Of a stretch of 17,875 nt of DNA, positions 17,745 to 17,875 are shown in pieces. Below the pieces are notes generated by a model. That model saw only the letters and a program-made list of their open reading frames with translations, made no database searches and was not told the origin of the DNA. This DNA is from an uncultured Prevotellaceae bacterium (GTDB lineage: Bacteria; Bacteroidota; Bacteroidia; Bacteroidales; Bacteroidaceae): NCBI GenBank assembly GCA_947176655.1, contig CAMWRK010000015.1, forward strand, positions 1-17,875. Reading direction: 5' to 3'. A program made the translations under genes and the position numbers. The stretch's first letter is position 1, and every line of letters begins with the position of its first letter.

Positions 17745-17875
17745 TTAGGCTGCTTGGTTGATGCCGATAGACTTGAGCCATTTCTGAACGTCGAAGCTCG
17801 GACATGCCTTCGCAGCGATTTCGTTATGACCGATGATGCGCACAGAGGGGTGTCGACGGTGGAAGTCCTTGACGT
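17745..17875 (-). CDS. N-acetylmuramoyl-L-alanine amidase endolysin, C-terminal part
   Basis: The frame enters at the right edge and ends at TAA 17745-17747, giving 43 codons read as VKDFHRRHPSVRIIGHNEI, AAKACPSFDVQKW and LKSIGINQAA. The His of GHNE (codon 17826-17828) and the Cys of KACP (17802-17804) are 8 residues apart. The Lys lies two before the Cys. This is the pattern of the last two zinc ligands and catalytic Lys of T7-lysozyme-type amidases (His122, Cys130, Lys128). It cleaves the amide between muramic acid and L-Ala in peptidoglycan. The catalytic N-terminal half is outside the window. The short C-terminal end indicates a single-domain enzyme without a binding domain. Confidence 0.85.
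   Translation of the reverse strand, partial: VKDFHRRHPSVRIIGHNEIAAKACPSFDVQKWLKSIGINQAA

Overview
The window looks like part of a phage or prophage genome from a Bacteroidales host (Bacteroides, Parabacteroides, Muribaculaceae or a relative). The evidence is protein style: a Bacteroidales-type amidase C-terminus, a membrane-anchored coiled-coil protein with a CPH-x3-CP motif, a Tal-like hub and a huge fibre ending in a C-type-lectin-like fold. Starts mostly lack strong Shine-Dalgarno sequences. Base composition is near half GC by eye. Genus, and free phage versus prophage, cannot be decided. All genes lie on the minus strand with gaps of at most 23 bases or short overlaps, so this is one late operon read from right to left. 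I see no tRNA, IS element, CRISPR array, internal promoter or terminator.

In transcription order, a lysis block comes first: the last 43 codons of a zinc amidase endolysin (17745-17875), a small protein with an N-terminal membrane anchor and coiled coil (17218-17724), and, overlapping it by 290 bases in another frame, a protein with an N-terminal lipoprotein signal and a C-terminal membrane segment (16914-17507). That last layout is the one known for unimolecular spanins. The tail block follows: tail tube (16430-16924), a tail assembly chaperone (15948-16424) with a clear -1 frameshift site giving a 237-residue fusion (15712-16424), a 1297-residue tape measure (11822-15715), a distal-tail-like protein (11353-11820), a 1332-residue tail hub/tip protein (7331-11329) and a 92-residue unknown (7043-7321). 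No sheath gene is seen, so a long flexible siphovirus tail of roughly 195 nm is the best guess.

The left 7 kb is one uninterrupted reading frame (7038 down to the window edge, at least 2346 codons) with no stop. It encodes a giant receptor-binding fibre with an N-terminal attachment region, an Ala-rich helix, Ig-like domains, a LamG-like domain, a domain resembling CotH-type atypical kinases, a leucine-rich-repeat-like stretch and a C-type-lectin/FGE-like C-terminus. The last 32 visible codons are sharply depleted in A on the coding strand and look like a diversity-generating retroelement variable region.

The strongest leads are the CotH-like domain inside a phage fibre, the possible DGR target at the left edge, the overprinted spanin candidate, and the A-AAA-AAG frameshift site with its stem-loop.
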